From: a virus
Virus record (IMG/VR): IMGVR_UViG_3300029787_000301
Span: 1-25,144 of that record
Reading direction: 5' to 3' (one strand)
Length of the DNA stretch: 25,144 nt
Shown here: positions 12,523-21,806 of the stretch, one piece after another
Numbering within the stretch: the first letter of the stretch is position 1
How the letters are laid out: each line of letters opens with the position of its first letter
The notes under the pieces: model-generated
What the model was told of the DNA's origin: nothing
What the model saw: the letters and a program-made list of their open reading frames with translations, nothing else
Databases searched by the model: none
Translations under genes and position numbers: made by a program

Positions 12523-13821
12523 CTAATTACTATATCTTTGAGATAAAGGAATATATACTTCATCTGTAAGAGTATCCTCATCTACTATAGTTGGAGTATT
12601 AGCCGCACTAGCATTAGCTGCAACATCCAAACCATCTACATTAGGAAGTTCAAATCCTTGTCCATATGCAGGAGTATCTTCTTCAATTGATTCACGTGCT
12701 CTATCTTCTAAATATTTAGTTACTTGTCTTTGAACTATAGGAGTATCAAAATTCATATTGTAGTATGCTCTGTTGATTCCTATGTTAGCTAAGTCGTCGT
12801 CAGTAAGCTGCACTCCGTAGGTTCTTCTTTCACCTTCTGCCAATGCATCTTCTGCAACTTTATTTAATTCTTCTTTTGCATCATCTGGTAACATGAAAGG
12901 ATTAAAAGTTTTTCTATTTGGCATGTATTTTTCTTTCATCTTTTCTTGTTGTATGTAAGCTTGTTGTAAAGCTGATCCTACATTTGAATCTTGTTCTATA
13001 ATATCTGTAGTTGGATCATCTTCAACAGGAAGAATAAACTCAGGACTAATACCTTGATCTATTAAATCTTCTTCTGTAACAGGAATGATAGGAGCTGGAA
13101 CCAAATCATCATCACCGAATTGTGGTTGTCTGTTTGATAAAGTCATATCTGGCTCATCAAATGCACCTTGTCTATTTGATCTTGTTGTTATTGGCGCATC
13201 CAAAGGATATCTTACACTAGGCATGTCTTCTAAACTGTAAGGTATTTGTTTTTTTTCTTTACCAAGTGCAGCTCGTATTCCTCTAACTGCTAAAGGACCA
13301 CCTTGTAATATATTTGTAATTGGATACATTTTACCATACTGATCTGGATAAAGATTTTGTAGTTTTCTTGTTGGATCTATAAAGTCTTCATCAACAGTTC
13401 GTTGAAACTCATTAAAGCCTCTTGTTGTTAATAAAGGACCACCACTACTTGTTCTAACATTGCCTTGAATAGTTCCACCACCAATTTTTCTAGCTCTTTC
13501 AAGTCCTAACTGCTTTACAAATTTATTTTGTCGTGAACGTAAGTCTTTGGCTAAGTCTGTATTACCATCCGCTAAAGCTTTATCAACTCGTCTATCAAGA
13601 CTACCCACGCTTTGTTGTAAATTTTTTTCTCTATTAGCTGTAGCTATTCCACTTGCTGCAGCACTTCTACCTGTAAGATATTGAGGTTTTGATCTTCTTC
13701 TGTTTTTACTAGCTACGTAAGCACCTCTTCTGTCAGTTTTTTTCTCTTTATTAGCAATTCTTCTTTTACTCGCAGCAATTCTGCTTTTTGAACTTGGTGA
13801 ATTTCTAGGTCTTCTAGCCAT
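12523..13821 (-). CDS. virion-block protein with Arg/Lys-rich N-terminus
   Basis: This gene encodes 432 residues. The first 60 or so residues are extremely basic (SSKSRIAASKRRIANKEKKT and a following Arg-rich run), which would suit binding to packaged DNA or an internal capsid position. The middle has Pro- and Asp-rich disordered stretches, and the rest shows no recognised domain. It ends the run of large leftward virion genes; GAGG before the ATG lies in the end of the upstream gene and only one base separates the two. Most likely a minor structural or ejected protein, by position and composition only. Confidence 0.72.
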   Translation of the reverse strand: MARRPRNSPSSKSRIAASKRRIANKEKKTDRRGAYVASKNRRRSKPQYLTGRSAAASGIATANREKNLQQSVGSLDRRVDKALADGNTDLAKDLRSRQNKFVKQLGLERARKIGGGTIQGNVRTSSGGPLLTTRGFNEFQRTVDEDFIDPTRKLQNLYPDQYGKMYPITNILQGGPLAVRGIRAALGKEKKQIPYSLEDMPSVRYPLDAPITTRSNRQGAFDEPDMTLSNRQPQFGDDDLVPAPIIPVTEEDLIDQGISPEFILPVEDDPTTDIIEQDSNVGSALQQAYIQQEKMKEKYMPNRKTFNPFMLPDDAKEELNKVAEDALAEGERRTYGVQLTDDDLANIGINRAYYNMNFDTPIVQRQVTKYLEDRARESIEEDTPAYGQGFELPNVDGLDVAANASAANTPTIVDEDTLTDEVYIPLSQRYSN

Positions 13822-13822
13822 A

Positions 13823-16800
13823 TTATCCTCTATTTACTAATGCTTCAGTTATATCAATATCTCCGCTTTTGGCAAGTTGAGATCTATCTGTTTGTGAAAT
13901 TGTTCCTGTTCCCATAGAGGAAACATCAAGGTTAAGGGCATCTAATAGTTGATTACCACTACCACTAGGCACTGTAGGTGTTAATGGTACAGAGTTAGGT
14001 CTATCTATAGGATCTTTAGGTATAACAATAGGCGGTTGTCTATCTTCAAATATATCTAAAGGTCTTTCAAATAAACTATCTGGGTTATCGTAGAAAGATT
14101 TACCAAGATACTTTTGAAATATTCCAGTAGTCAAAGGTGTTAAACTAGGCATTGGATTAGGTGTTCCTGCTATCCTAGCATTTTTAACTATCGCTTGTAT
14201 TTGACCTGATGTTAATTTTAAAGGCATAAATCTGTTTTGTAATACCATACCACCTTCTTTTTTTCCAAGTCTTCTAATTATTTGTTTACGTATTACATTT
14301 TCTGGTAGCCCTAAATTTTTAGCGGCTTCAATATCTTTAAACAAAGCTTGGTTCGCCTTAAATTTTACTTCGTTCGCTTTATCAAAAGCTTTTACAATGT
14401 CCTCTACAGTTGCACCACTTTCAAAAACTACACTTAATTCTCTATTTGCATTTCTTATCCCGTCTTGGTTTTCTTTTATTTTAAAGTTTAATCCATTTTC
14501 AATAAAAGGATTTTGAACTCTAAAACCAAATATGCCTGCAGCTTCACTACTAAAATCAAAAGAACGTCCATACTTATCTTCATTTCCAAGACCAGAAGCA
14601 TATATTCTTTTTAACTGAGAGTACCCAAGAGGAGCAGCTCTACCAAATAATTCTGTAATTGATTTTGCAAATTTTTCATAACCAGAATCTGCTGGATTCC
14701 ATATTTTGGCACCGCTTCTCTTTTCACCACCTCTTGCTGTTACATCCAAAAGCCATTCTGTTATAATTGCTTCTGATAAAAAAGGTTGTGCTAGTTCTGC
14801 TATTGCTGCGTATCCTGCATCATCAATAGCTTTTAATCCTTGTTCTTCTGATACTCTACCATATTCTTGAAGAGCTGCTCTCATTGGTCTTGTTAATAAA
14901 TCATACGCATTACTATGAGAAAAATCTATAAAATGTAGTTCTCCATTTTTCTTTCTTATTGGTACAATATTAGAATTCTCTGACCAACTAGGTAAATATT
15001 CTTTTAGTGAATTTATTGTTTTGTTTGAGACACCATAAGCTAATTGTCCTGCAAGAACAGCACCTTCACCCATAGCAAAACCAAAAGTTCCTAGACCAGC
15101 TAACCTTTTAAAACCAATTGATCTGAGATTCTCATCACCTATTTCTTTAAAGCCTTGCTTTGCGGTATTGATTCCTGTCCTAATTATTTCTGCTGGAAAT
15201 GAAACGAAGTTACCAATAGGAGAAAAACGAAGAAATTTAACAAAGTCACCAACGTAATCATAGTTAGGAATATTATTTTTTACTGTGTCTGCTGCTTTGT
15301 TTTTTAAAAATTCATCATAACCTTTTCTTGTAAACAGATCATCTTTTAATTGTCCATATTTTGTAGCTTCGTCACCGTATTTAGCAACAAAAGCATTGAT
15401 GTCTGTTTTATATAAATCATCAAATGCATCGTGAAGTTTATTTTGTTCTGCAAAATAATTTTGTATTTTAAAAAAATCATCTTCCGATTGATACAATCCT
15501 CTTGCTATACTTCTTCCTTTTGAAACAACTCCTTGAGTATCACCAACTAAACCTTTAGCTGCTTTTTTACCTAATCTTCCAAACATAGTATTCATTTGTC
15601 CTTCGTAGGTTAAATTATGAGCGCCTGATGATATGTCATTTAATAAAGCCCTTAAATCTCCTAAGTTAGCGTTAGTATTAATGACACCTTTGCTTTGTAA
15701 TTCACCAACACTTTCAATATATTTTTGTATTTGATTTAAACTTTTTTTATCCTTAAATAATTGTTTTCCTAAATCAGATTCTATTTGGCTTTTTGTTTGA
15801 CCTTTTACTATATCAAGAGCACCTGCAAATTCATCTATTACTCTTATTGGATTATTAAAAAAGTTACCATTTATACCTGTAAAAGAAAGAGCACTAACAA
15901 CGTTTCTTATATGCGTAAAAGGATTAAGAGTTGTTTTTGATTCTTGAATTAATGCTTTAAAAGGTAGAAAAGAAACTTTGTAAACAGATCCAAGAGCTCC
16001 AAGAGCACCTTCAGCACCTTCTTGAGGATTAAATTGTTTTGAAATAGTCTTTGCTAAATTCTCTGTTGTATAAACAGTTTCACCTCCAAGATTTAAAGGT
16101 TTGGTAAATTGAAGTCCACCTTCAGCAAAGGTTGGTTTATTAAAAAAATATTTTCCTTCCCCAGTTTTTTTTAATGCATCTATATATTTAGCCTCACCTA
16201 ATAGTTTAGAAAGCTTTGCTCCTGTTTCTAAAAAAGCTTGTGAAGGATCATTTACCTCACCTAATAGTTCACGTATTGCTGGAGGTATATTTTGTCGTGA
16301 CTTAGTTATGCCTGCATCTATAGAAGTATCTCTAACTATATTACCTTTTGCACCTTGTTCATAACTAACATTACCCCCTAATATTTTGTTAATTTCATCA
16401 TCCATTAGTCTTGCTGCTTGTGGATCTCTTGCTACAAATTTACCATCAATGATGTCTCCCAAATCATTTCCTTCTCTTTTAAAAACTTCATTAATAAAAA
16501 CTTTTGCTCTATCCATAACTTCTCTTCCCGCAGGAGTATTATATAAAGTTTCCATGTACTCATCTTTTCCAGAGCCAAAAGCTTTGTATGTTCTATTTAA
16601 ATAATTTCCAAGATTAGCAGCTACTGTATCAACAAAACCTTTTGATATACCTGGTATACCTTCTATTTTACCTGCACCCATTGAAACAATTTCTTCACCA
16701 AGGTTATCAATTGTTTGTCTCATCTTTTGTATTTCAGGTAAAATTTCTTTTGGTATTCCTAATCTGTTTATTTCGGCTAAAAGTTTTGCATCATCAACAC

Positions 16801-17980
16801 CTCTTAAAACTTTTTTAGTTTCTCCTGTTACCTTGCTCTTCATAGTCTTTGCTAATCTACCACTTGTTAATAAAGAATGAATATTTCTCATTAGTTGTTC
16901 TCTTTCAGGTAGTGGAGTTTTGTCCATTACATTTTTAAATTTACCTGATCTATAAAGTCTAGTAACAGCTTGTTCTAATTGATTTACTTGTATTTTTACT
17001 TGTTGATTTACAGCTCTCATGACATCAACTTTGGTTCTATAGTCAAGGAAACCATCCTTCGTCATGCTACCTCTGGGTCTAAGACCACTTATTATTCTAT
17101 CAAAAGCACGTATAATATTACTTTTATTAAATTGAAAATCATCTGGAAGAGTAACATATTCATCTACTTCTTTTTCTTCTATTCTACCAGTTCTTTTATT
17201 TCTTCTCTTTATTATGTTTCTTTGAACAAAAGTGTTTGGTCCACCTGTTGCACTTCTAAAAATACCTGATGTTATAGGTCCAACACTTTTAAGTGCTTTA
17301 CCTGTTAAAGGAATAATTGCTTTATCAAATAAAGAAAATCCAAGAGCACCTTCTACTCCAAATTTAAATTTATTTTCTAACTGACGATAAGCTTCTGCTC
17401 TACCTTTTTCACCTTGATTTTCTCTAGTCTGCGTAGGACCTGTTCCAAACATATCACCTAAAGTATTTACATCACCTGTTGATGCTGCAGCATCAGCAAG
17501 TCCTGCCGCTGAATATTTTGTTATGTTAGGAACCTTTGCTAGTGCACCTAAATTTTTTGCTTTTAATAAAGCATTAGCACCTTTTAATGCAACACCACCT
17601 GGAACACCAAACTGTGTTAAAATTTCTGTAACTGTTCCTGTCCATCTATCATCAGCTAAATCTTCTAACTGTTTATATAAATCTATACTATCAAAATATT
17701 TTTCTACCTTTGCAGCTTCATTAGTTCCTAATCCTAAATCTAGTAACAATGCGCCTGTAGACACTATACCCTCTGCAGCTTTAAATGCACCAGAACCTAT
17801 ACCTGCAAGACCAGATTGAATTAAACCTGTATCATTATCATTGTTTTGATCTTTAACTGTGCTTGAAGGTATTGTTTCTTTTTCCAAACCAAGACCTTGT
17901 AACAGTTTATTTCCTGTACTATAAATAGGACGATCTTTTTCTTCTTCTAAACCAAGACCTCTTAATAGATCATTTGCCAT
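13823..17980 (-). CDS. very large internal virion or DNA-ejection protein
   Basis: At 1385 residues this is the largest gene in the window. It begins with LLRGLGLEEE and repeats LLQGLGLEKE about 20 residues later; LLDALNLD near the C-terminus is a possible third copy. An alanine/glycine-rich amphipathic segment (about 52-80), long helical regions with KNPFTHIRNV- and GNFVSFPAEI-type stretches and another Ala/Gly-rich section (about 980-1010) could insert in membranes. Size and position match the large internal core or ejection proteins of podovirus-like phages (the T7 gp16 role), but I see no lytic transglycosylase catalytic motif. There is no ribosome binding site before the ATG at 17980, three bases after the upstream stop, so it probably depends on coupling. 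Confidence 0.75.
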   Translation of the reverse strand: MANDLLRGLGLEEEKDRPIYSTGNKLLQGLGLEKETIPSSTVKDQNNDNDTGLIQSGLAGIGSGAFKAAEGIVSTGALLLDLGLGTNEAAKVEKYFDSIDLYKQLEDLADDRWTGTVTEILTQFGVPGGVALKGANALLKAKNLGALAKVPNITKYSAAGLADAAASTGDVNTLGDMFGTGPTQTRENQGEKGRAEAYRQLENKFKFGVEGALGFSLFDKAIIPLTGKALKSVGPITSGIFRSATGGPNTFVQRNIIKRRNKRTGRIEEKEVDEYVTLPDDFQFNKSNIIRAFDRIISGLRPRGSMTKDGFLDYRTKVDVMRAVNQQVKIQVNQLEQAVTRLYRSGKFKNVMDKTPLPEREQLMRNIHSLLTSGRLAKTMKSKVTGETKKVLRGVDDAKLLAEINRLGIPKEILPEIQKMRQTIDNLGEEIVSMGAGKIEGIPGISKGFVDTVAANLGNYLNRTYKAFGSGKDEYMETLYNTPAGREVMDRAKVFINEVFKREGNDLGDIIDGKFVARDPQAARLMDDEINKILGGNVSYEQGAKGNIVRDTSIDAGITKSRQNIPPAIRELLGEVNDPSQAFLETGAKLSKLLGEAKYIDALKKTGEGKYFFNKPTFAEGGLQFTKPLNLGGETVYTTENLAKTISKQFNPQEGAEGALGALGSVYKVSFLPFKALIQESKTTLNPFTHIRNVVSALSFTGINGNFFNNPIRVIDEFAGALDIVKGQTKSQIESDLGKQLFKDKKSLNQIQKYIESVGELQSKGVINTNANLGDLRALLNDISSGAHNLTYEGQMNTMFGRLGKKAAKGLVGDTQGVVSKGRSIARGLYQSEDDFFKIQNYFAEQNKLHDAFDDLYKTDINAFVAKYGDEATKYGQLKDDLFTRKGYDEFLKNKAADTVKNNIPNYDYVGDFVKFLRFSPIGNFVSFPAEIIRTGINTAKQGFKEIGDENLRSIGFKRLAGLGTFGFAMGEGAVLAGQLAYGVSNKTINSLKEYLPSWSENSNIVPIRKKNGELHFIDFSHSNAYDLLTRPMRAALQEYGRVSEEQGLKAIDDAGYAAIAELAQPFLSEAIITEWLLDVTARGGEKRSGAKIWNPADSGYEKFAKSITELFGRAAPLGYSQLKRIYASGLGNEDKYGRSFDFSSEAAGIFGFRVQNPFIENGLNFKIKENQDGIRNANRELSVVFESGATVEDIVKAFDKANEVKFKANQALFKDIEAAKNLGLPENVIRKQIIRRLGKKEGGMVLQNRFMPLKLTSGQIQAIVKNARIAGTPNPMPSLTPLTTGIFQKYLGKSFYDNPDSLFERPLDIFEDRQPPIVIPKDPIDRPNSVPLTPTVPSGSGNQLLDALNLDVSSMGTGTISQTDRSQLAKSGDIDITEALVNRG

Positions 17981-17983
17981 TTT

Positions 17984-19093
17984 TTAAAACCCATAGTCTG
18001 CTGGATTTTCTCCTAATGCAATTAACTGTTTTCTAATCGCATCATTACTTGCACCTTGTTCTTTTGCAGCATCAACTTGTTCTTGCATAGATAAAGAACC
18101 TGCACCACCTGTACCACCTGTACCAGTGCCTATGTTTGCAAGATTAACAACACTGTCTACAATTCCTGGTAGTTGTTCTGAGGTTATAGTTGTTCCAATT
18201 TGAGGTGTTAGGGATAAAATTAATTCTTTTCTAAAGTCATCATCTGACATTGTAGCTTTTGATTTAGATAATCTAATTAGCTCTTCAATTGGTTTATCTC
18301 TTAATCCAGGAATACTCATGAAGTATTCTAGAGTTTGAATATCATCTGGTTTATCTTTTTCAGCTCTATCTTTTGCAGCTTCACTTTGTTGAATACCTGT
18401 TTCGATAGCAGCCATTTTTATTTTATCTGCTCTGTTCTTTGCCGCTTTTCCTATCTCAGCAAAAGTTTTTAAAGGATCTTTTGCGGAACGAGCAACCTTG
18501 TCTAGAAAATTACCACCCCTTGCGGTAGCTAGATTTAAACCAAATTCTGTTAATGCTTGAAAGCCTGCGGCTTTTGTTTTTTCTTTTCCATCACCAAGAT
18601 ATTTTTCAAACAGTCCAATATTTTTGGAAATATAATCATCTAATTCTCCATCATCAATTTTTTTACTTAAATCATTTGGATCATCTTTTGTTTTTTTAGG
18701 AACTCCCACTTGTTCATCTTCAGCGTCTCTCTTTCTTTGTTCATCACTAATACCAGGTAATTGATTTTGATTTGCAGATATTTCTGCTTCATTACCAATA
18801 AAATAAGGAAGAGACATTAATGTAGCTCCTGTTGTTATAGGTCCTAAAGACGACCCTCTAAATATACTTGACCCTGTTTTAGCACCACCACCTACAACTG
18901 CTGGTAAACCTCCACCACCTGTAGCTCCACCACCTAAATAAGGACCAACAGCAGTTCCTGTTTTTTTAATTCCTGTTTTAGCTCCACCACCTATCAGACG
19001 TGGTAAGAACCTTGAACCAAGTCTCATTAAACTAGGAGCAGCAGATCTTAAAGCCAAAGAACCTAAGCCATAAGCGATCATTGGTAAAGCCAT
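17984..19093 (-). CDS. virion-block protein with glycine-rich N-terminus
   Basis: This gene encodes 369 residues. The N-terminal third is rich in Gly, Ala, Thr and Ser with repeated GGG and GGGAKTG units, hinting at a flexible or membrane-active section. The middle is charged and helical (about 160-260; DPLKTFAEIGKAAKNRADK). A second Gly/Thr stretch (GTGTGGTGGAG) precedes the helical C-terminus. The layout is like other ejected internal proteins of this block. GGAGG six bases before the ATG supports the start at 19093, which overlaps the upstream stop by one base. No enzymatic motif is seen. Confidence 0.75.
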   Translation of the reverse strand: MALPMIAYGLGSLALRSAAPSLMRLGSRFLPRLIGGGAKTGIKKTGTAVGPYLGGGATGGGGLPAVVGGGAKTGSSIFRGSSLGPITTGATLMSLPYFIGNEAEISANQNQLPGISDEQRKRDAEDEQVGVPKKTKDDPNDLSKKIDDGELDDYISKNIGLFEKYLGDGKEKTKAAGFQALTEFGLNLATARGGNFLDKVARSAKDPLKTFAEIGKAAKNRADKIKMAAIETGIQQSEAAKDRAEKDKPDDIQTLEYFMSIPGLRDKPIEELIRLSKSKATMSDDDFRKELILSLTPQIGTTITSEQLPGIVDSVVNLANIGTGTGGTGGAGSLSMQEQVDAAKEQGASNDAIRKQLIALGENPADYGF

Positions 19094-20124
19094 TAATTAC
19101 CTCCAAACAAATTACCAAAGCCCTCTGATAAACCACCAAAGCCTTGACCAAATTGACCAAGAGCTCCTAGTCCTGCAATACCAAGACCAAGTGCTTGCGC
19201 ATATGGATTGGTAGGTGGCTGTTGAGTATATTGAATACCACTACTTGGAGTGCCTCGTAATATATCACTAGCAAAACCAAGTCTTCTAAATGGTTCTTGT
19301 TGTGCTTGAATTTGTTGTTGTCTGTTAGCTTCCATTTGTGCTTGACCTAATTGTTGTTGCATACCACCTACACCTAGTAGTGATTGAATATCTGCTTGAC
19401 CAAGTTGTTGACCAAGTGCACCAAGACCAGCTTGAGTTTTACCTAGACTAGCTAAACCTTGTCCTGCTTGACCAAGTAATTGACCAGCTTGTAATTGTCT
19501 TCTTTGTTGTGCTTCTTGTGCACCCATCGCAGCACCTTGTGCTTGTTGATAGTTACGTGATAAGTCTTCAAAAATTCTTCTTGATTTAATGTCGGCTAAA
19601 TTTTTACCAAGCTCTGCTTCTTGAACACCCATACGTGAGCCTCCAAAAGCACCTACCTTTTGTGCTTGAGAAGCTAAACCTTGTTGAGCAATCTGTGCTT
19701 GTTTATCATATTCAGCTAATGCTTGTTGTGTAACTTGTTGTTGGTATGGGTCCATGAACGCTTGCGCTGAACTTGGATCATATGCTTGTGTTGCACCTAA
19801 TGCTTGACCAATACCACCTGTTAAAGCACCACCTGCAAGACCTGTACTTCCAATAGCTTGTTGTAATGATGGTGCATAAGCACCTACTTGCTGTGATGCT
19901 AATCCAAAAGCTTGTTGTTGTTCTGGAGTAAAACCTGCAAACTGATATCCTGGTATTTGTTGAGCAATACCTGCTCTACCTAATTTACGTAATTGAAAAG
20001 CTTCTTCTGTTTCACCTGCTTTTTTTACAGCATCTGGATCACCAAATACGGATGCAAGTAATTGCTCAGATCTTTTTTCAATATAAGGAGCTTGTTGCTG
20101 CCTTTGTATTATTTCATCGACCAT
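19093..20124 (-). CDS. glutamine/alanine/glycine-rich internal virion protein
   Basis: This gene encodes 343 residues. From about residue 60 it is dominated by Gln, Ala, Gly and Leu with repeated LGQ, AGQ and QQ units. The segment YDPSSAQAFMDPYQQQV with VGAFGGSRMGVQEAEL further on is a pattern I have seen in many podovirus-type virion proteins of unknown function. The composition favours long helices, suggesting a tail-tube, core or DNA-delivery component. GGAGG lies ten bases before the ATG at 20124, and the start overlaps the upstream stop (TAATG). The DNA shows matching low-complexity repetition (CTTGACCAAG-like words on the plus strand). Confidence 0.8.
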   Translation of the reverse strand: MVDEIIQRQQQAPYIEKRSEQLLASVFGDPDAVKKAGETEEAFQLRKLGRAGIAQQIPGYQFAGFTPEQQQAFGLASQQVGAYAPSLQQAIGSTGLAGGALTGGIGQALGATQAYDPSSAQAFMDPYQQQVTQQALAEYDKQAQIAQQGLASQAQKVGAFGGSRMGVQEAELGKNLADIKSRRIFEDLSRNYQQAQGAAMGAQEAQQRRQLQAGQLLGQAGQGLASLGKTQAGLGALGQQLGQADIQSLLGVGGMQQQLGQAQMEANRQQQIQAQQEPFRRLGFASDILRGTPSSGIQYTQQPPTNPYAQALGLGIAGLGALGQFGQGFGGLSEGFGNLFGGN

Positions 20125-20975
20125 TATCTTTTGCCTCCATATTTATCTTGTAAACTATAAAGGAATTTTGATCCTCTGTCTCTAGTATCTTGTCTACCTT
20201 TACCACCCATTGCTTTACCAAGTCCTCTTACAGTTCTTGAATTAATAACAAACTCACCATCACTTAACATTGCTGGTATGTCATCACTAGTCTCGGTTCC
20301 TGGTCCTGCGATCTTACCATTCTTACGAGGAAAACCACCTTGTCTTAAACCTAAACTTTTTAAACCATTTATTTGTCCACCCATTGCTTTACCCATTAAA
20401 CCGGGTCCATATTGAGAGAAAGGAACTACTTCAACTCCACCCACAGGTGCATCACCAATGTTAACAAATCCTGGTACCTTACCATATATATCTTCAATGA
20501 CTCTTGGTTTCTTTTCTTCTTCCTTAGAAGCAAGAAGCCCTGTTAATCCTGCAAGAGTACCTGCTGTTGCTAAAGGGTTAGCTTTTGCAAAATTTAATAT
20601 TGATCCAAGGACACTTCCACCACCTGGTTTTTGTACTGCGCCTTTCATTATCGCATCTTTAAGTAAAAGTTTATTACCACCTGAAGCTGCATTAAGAACA
20701 CTTTGTGGTACTGCTGTTGATGTAGCAGCCGTTTTACCAAACAATCCACCTAATCCTTTACCAGCTTGAAGTCCACCAAATTTACCAAGAGCTCCACCTG
20801 CTAATCCAGATAATGCGGCAAATTTAAGAGCATCTCTTGGGCTCTTGCCTGCAATTAAACTACCAAGACCACCACCAATAGCTGAACCCAACATAGGTCC
20901 TCCAGCTAAAAATCCTAGTCCTGCGCCGATAATGGGAGCTGCTTTTTTGGCAGCTTTAAAAATCTTCTTTAGCAT
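20124..20975 (-). CDS. virion protein with Gly-rich N-terminus and DDIPAMLSDGEF motif
   Basis: I start this at ATG 20975 (283 residues) because AAAGGAG is directly upstream on the minus strand. A longer in-frame form from 21143 would read through the promoter/operator region and overlap the divergent gene, and its extra 56 residues look like translated intergenic DNA. The N-terminus (MLKKIFKAAKKAAPIIGAGLG) is an amphipathic basic helix followed by a Gly/Ala run. The C-terminal part carries DDIPAMLSDGEFVINSRTV, a motif found at the ends of many phage tail, tape-measure or internal virion proteins. First gene of the leftward virion operon. Role probably in virion assembly or DNA ejection. Confidence 0.82.
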   Translation of the reverse strand: MLKKIFKAAKKAAPIIGAGLGFLAGGPMLGSAIGGGLGSLIAGKSPRDALKFAALSGLAGGALGKFGGLQAGKGLGGLFGKTAATSTAVPQSVLNAASGGNKLLLKDAIMKGAVQKPGGGSVLGSILNFAKANPLATAGTLAGLTGLLASKEEEKKPRVIEDIYGKVPGFVNIGDAPVGGVEVVPFSQYGPGLMGKAMGGQINGLKSLGLRQGGFPRKNGKIAGPGTETSDDIPAMLSDGEFVINSRTVRGLGKAMGGKGRQDTRDRGSKFLYSLQDKYGGKR

Positions 20976-21048
20976 GTTCTCCTTTTGCAAATCATGATTG
21001 TTGTATAATGCAAGGAGGCTGCCCTTGTAATTAAGCCAAGTATTTAAT

Positions 21049-21073
21049 CCTATATTTATAGGCAAATATTTGC
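21049..21073. promoter_or_regulatory. two adjoining palindromes, likely operator
   Basis: CCTATATTTATAGG (21049-21062) has six-base arms around TT, and GCAAATATTTGC (21062-21073) is a perfect 12-base palindrome; they share one G. The first covers the -10 element and start region of the leftward promoter and the second fills its spacer. A dimeric regulator bound here would block RNA polymerase. The palindromes are visible; operator function is inferred. Confidence 0.5.
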
Positions 21074-21083
21074 TATATGACAA
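21055..21083 (-). promoter_or_regulatory. promoter of the leftward virion operon
   Basis: On the minus strand TTGTCA (21083-21078), a 17-base spacer and TATAAA (21060-21055) form a good sigma70-type promoter. Transcription would start near 21048, leaving a leader of about 70 bases before ATG 20975. Two palindromes overlap it (21049-21073), as expected for a repressor-controlled late promoter. Confidence 0.65.
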
Positions 21084-21113
21084 TAGATATTTAAAAAGAA
21101 TGAAAGGGATATC

Positions 21114-21806
21114 ATGCCTAAAAAGAAACAACCCACTGAACAAGTTTTAAAATTTGATACTATAAGACCTTTTGGTCCTACAATAATGAGAGGCAGAATG
21201 CCTGATTTCATTACTAAAATGCTTGATGATAAAGCAACGGAAATGTTAACGGATAAAAAATTATCTAAAGAGTTTGATCATTCAGGTAACTTAGCAGGTA
21301 ATGTTAAACAAGAAGTTCGTTATCCTCAAGACTGGATGAACACAGAAGAGTTTTTGCCAATGGTACAATTAATTGGTGAGATGGTTAAGAATTATATTTC
21401 TATACCACCAGCAAGTGAAACAATTAAACCAGAGTTTGTAGGTAAGATGGTTATCGAATCTATGTGGTCCGTGAGCCAATATGCAGGAGACTTTAATCCT
21501 TTTCATATACATGAGGGTCAATTGTCAGGTGTGTGTTACTTACGAGTGCCACCAAGTCTACCAGCAGAGTATGCAAAAGAAGATCACTATCCAACAGTAG
21601 GTGATATATGTTGGTTTAATGGTCAAGCTGCTACCTTCAGTGGACATAAGCATCAAGAGTCACCAAAGGTTGGTGATATATTTTTATTTCCAAATTGGTT
21701 AGCACACGGCGTATATCCATTTAGAACACCAAATGAAGAAAGAAGATCGGTATCTTTTAACTTACATTTAATTAAAAAAGACGAGCCACAGCCTTTAGAA
21801 AATTAA
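21114..21806 (+). CDS. 2OG-Fe(II) oxygenase, PF13759-type
   Basis: This gene encodes 230 residues. The family signature is the run FNPFHIHEGQLSGVCYLRVP with His131 and His133, followed by GDIFLFPNWLAHGVYPF (His198) and RRSVSFNL (Arg210/211, the likely 2-oxoglutarate-binding Arg). This is the putative 2OG-Fe(II) oxygenase group common in marine phages. In place of the usual HxD it has HxH, which I recall as normal in this group. It would hydroxylate an unknown substrate using Fe(II), oxygen and 2-oxoglutarate. The AAAGGGA element precedes ATG 21114, and its stop overlaps the next start (TAATG). It heads a rightward operon with two further oxygenases and two glycosyltransferases. Confidence 0.88.
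   Translation: MPKKKQPTEQVLKFDTIRPFGPTIMRGRMPDFITKMLDDKATEMLTDKKLSKEFDHSGNLAGNVKQEVRYPQDWMNTEEFLPMVQLIGEMVKNYISIPPASETIKPEFVGKMVIESMWSVSQYAGDFNPFHIHEGQLSGVCYLRVPPSLPAEYAKEDHYPTVGDICWFNGQAATFSGHKHQESPKVGDIFLFPNWLAHGVYPFRTPNEERRSVSFNLHLIKKDEPQPLEN
21464..21478 (+). repeat. CCGTGnnCCA motif copy
   Basis: The sequence gtggtccgtgagcca in the first oxygenase gene is an exact match to CCGTGnnCCA, encoding Ser-Val-Ser through TCC GTG AGC. It is nearly identical to 3049-3063, more than 18 kb away. Confidence 0.5.

Noticed and set aside
16979-17269. Plus-strand frame within the 1385-residue virion gene
   Set aside because: Low-complexity Tyr, Phe and Ser translation typical of the antisense of Lys- and Glu-rich coding DNA.
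19140-19520. True tandem DNA repeat or CRISPR-like array in the Gln-rich virion gene
   Set aside because: The repeated CTTGACCAAG-like words come from LGQ and AGQ codons, have irregular spacing and no conserved repeat-spacer structure.
21004-21009. Plus-strand TATAAT in the divergent gap as promoter for the oxygenase operon
   Set aside because: No -35 element at 16-18 bases. The nearest TTGCAA is only 13 bases away.
20976-21143. 56-residue N-terminal extension of the 20124-20975 gene
   Set aside because: It would cover the promoter and palindromes and overlap the divergent oxygenase gene. The ATG at 20975 has an excellent ribosome binding site.
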